Below, piece after piece: positions 38,673 to 39,623 of a stretch of 39,623 nucleotides of DNA; positions within the stretch are counted from its first letter, which is position 1; each line of letters opens with the position of its first letter. This DNA comes from RGIG1995 sp045658315. Lineage in GTDB: Bacteria > Bacillota > Clostridia > Oscillospirales > CAG-272. Location: the NCBI GenBank assembly GCA_045658315.1, contig JAZOUV010000054.1, positions 1-39,623 of the forward strand, in the 5' to 3' direction. The translations under genes and the position numbers were made by a program. The notes under the pieces are model-generated. The model was given only the letters and a program-made list of their open reading frames with translations. It did not search any database and had not been told where the DNA came from.

Positions 38673-39623
38673 ATGGAATTTATGTCTGCAAGAGAAGCTG
38701 CTGACAAGTGGGGAATTTCTCAAAGAAGAGTAGCGGTTCTTTGTTCGGAACAAAGAATTGCTGAAGCAACTATGGTTGGTAATATGTGGATTATACCTAC
38801 TTCGGCAGAAAAACCCACAGATGCAAGAAGTACACGATACAATAAATCTGAAGAAAAAGCAGTCAAACCTTTCTTGAAGTGGGTAGGCGGTAAAGGTCAG
38901 CTCCTTAAAGAAATTGAACGCTATTATCCTTTTGCGGATGGTCGAATTACAAAATATGCTGAGCCATTCGTGGGTGGCGGTGCGGTTTTGTTTGATATAC
39001 TTAGCAAATACGATTTAGAAGAAATTTATATCGGTGATATTAATGCCGAACTCATCAATACTTATCGCATTATTCGTAATGATATTGATGCGTTGATTGA
39101 AATTCTTTATTCTATGCAGAACGATTTCGTTCCGTTAGATACGGATAATCGTAAAGCATATTATATGGAAAAGCGTGAGCGTTTTAATGATTTAAAAGTC
39201 AATGGAAACGAGAACATCAATATTGAAAAAGCAGCATTGATGATTTTCTTGAATAAGACTTGTTTCAATGGTCTGTTCAGAGTAAACAAAAAGGGTCTGT
39301 TTAATGTTCCTATGGGAGCATACAAAAACCCTATGATTTGTGATGAAAACAATCTCAGAGCAGTATCAGAGAAATTGCAAAGAGTTACTATCGTATGCGG
39401 AGATTACAGAGAGTCGGCTGACTTTATTGACGAAAATACATTTGTTTATTTCGATCCCCCATACAGACCTATCACCGACACAGCAAATTTTACTGCATAT
39501 ACCGAGAACTTGTTTAATGATGAAGAACAGATTGAACTTGCACGATTTGTTGATGATATGCACAAAAAAGGAGCAAAGGTTGTAATCAGCAATTCCGATC
39601 CAAAGAACTCAAATACAGAAGAC
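38673..39623 (+). CDS. DNA adenine methylase (Dam/DpnII type) with N-terminal HTH, partial
   Basis: The frame is open from ATG 38673 (AAGGAGG 5 bp upstream) to the window end, 317 codons without stop. Residues 1 to about 47 (MSAREAADKWGISQRRVAVL, then MVGNMWIIPTSAEKP) are an excisionase/MerR-like helix-turn-helix. After a linker the Dam methylase begins: KWVGGKGQLL (Lys69), EPFVGGGAVLFD, IGDINAELINTY, and DPPY (261-264) in VYFDPPYRP. Such enzymes methylate adenine, usually in GATC. From the family's usual distance after DPPY, about 30 codons are missing beyond the window. The HTH may let the enzyme control its own gene, as C proteins do in restriction-modification systems. Whether a restriction nuclease follows cannot be seen. 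Confidence 0.9.
   Translation, partial: MEFMSAREAADKWGISQRRVAVLCSEQRIAEATMVGNMWIIPTSAEKPTDARSTRYNKSEEKAVKPFLKWVGGKGQLLKEIERYYPFADGRITKYAEPFVGGGAVLFDILSKYDLEEIYIGDINAELINTYRIIRNDIDALIEILYSMQNDFVPLDTDNRKAYYMEKRERFNDLKVNGNENINIEKAALMIFLNKTCFNGLFRVNKKGLFNVPMGAYKNPMICDENNLRAVSEKLQRVTIVCGDYRESADFIDENTFVYFDPPYRPITDTANFTAYTENLFNDEEQIELARFVDDMHKKGAKVVISNSDPKNSNTED

Overview
The window looks like a chromosomal segment of a low- to mid-GC, Gram-positive member of the Clostridia, probably an uncultured gut-type Eubacteriales/Oscillospiraceae relative. The support is strong AGGAGG-type ribosome binding sites, many TTGACA/TATAAT promoters with 16-18 bp spacers, rho-independent terminators, lipoproteins with Gram-positive lipoboxes, and Firmicutes-typical families (MrnC, DUF6514, the UPF0210/ACT pair, a heterodimeric ABC exporter, a FeoB-associated Cys-rich protein). 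Perfect Spo0A boxes suggest a spore-former lineage. No rRNA, tRNA, CRISPR array or prophage was seen. The genus call is inference.

Layout. 1-276: short repeats and a palindromic repeat element. 277-785 (-): a REP-associated tyrosine transposase (RAYT) broken by two frameshifts, carrying an inverted pair of REP-like palindromes inside its own reading frame. 790-1845 (-): FkbM methyltransferase. 1999-3831: mrnC-mscL-ROK glucokinase operon. 4154-4474: regulatory stretch with three perfect Spo0A boxes ahead of a DUF6514 gene, then tcdA, an M23/LytM membrane protein, a 49-codon ORF and inorganic pyrophosphatase. 7343-8737 (-): APC amino acid permease. 9089-13816: complete livJHMGF amino acid ABC importer. 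14012-14758 (-): esterase. 14979-17727: two tandem CNNM/CorC (HlyC) transporters. 18184-21663: glmM-glmS, in which GlmM carries an N-terminal XRE-type DNA-binding domain. 21783-21956 (-): FeoB-associated protein under a promoter with a DtxR-like palindrome. 22181-23905: NhaC-type antiporter. 24203-27878: heterodimeric ABC exporter. 28062-30536: CopA copper ATPase. 30642-31163 (-): lipoprotein. 31343-32983: ACT protein plus UPF0210. 33224-36221: TAXI-TRAP transporter. 36384-37232 (-): aldose-epimerase-like protein. 37400-38314: leucine-rich-repeat lipoprotein. 38359-38550 (-): XRE regulator remnant. 38673-end: DNA adenine methylase with an N-terminal helix-turn-helix, cut by the window edge.

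Most of the window is core metabolism and transport: amino acids (liv, APC), Na+/H+, Mg2+/Co2+ (CNNM), copper, iron (FeoB-associated), dicarboxylate-type TRAP uptake, drug/lipid export, and entry into amino-sugar and cell-wall synthesis (glmM, glmS).

The most interesting item is the HTH-GlmM fusion. A full-length, apparently active phosphoglucosamine mutase is joined in frame to a DNA-binding domain. It lies 12 bp upstream of glmS, there is no room for a glmS ribozyme between them, and the promoter holds inverted repeats that could be its operator. This suggests, but does not prove, that an amino-sugar enzyme directly senses and controls its own pathway genes. Next in interest are the Spo0A box cluster, the REP-bearing RAYT pseudogene, the metal-box promoter of the orphan FeoB-associated gene and the HTH-Dam fusion.
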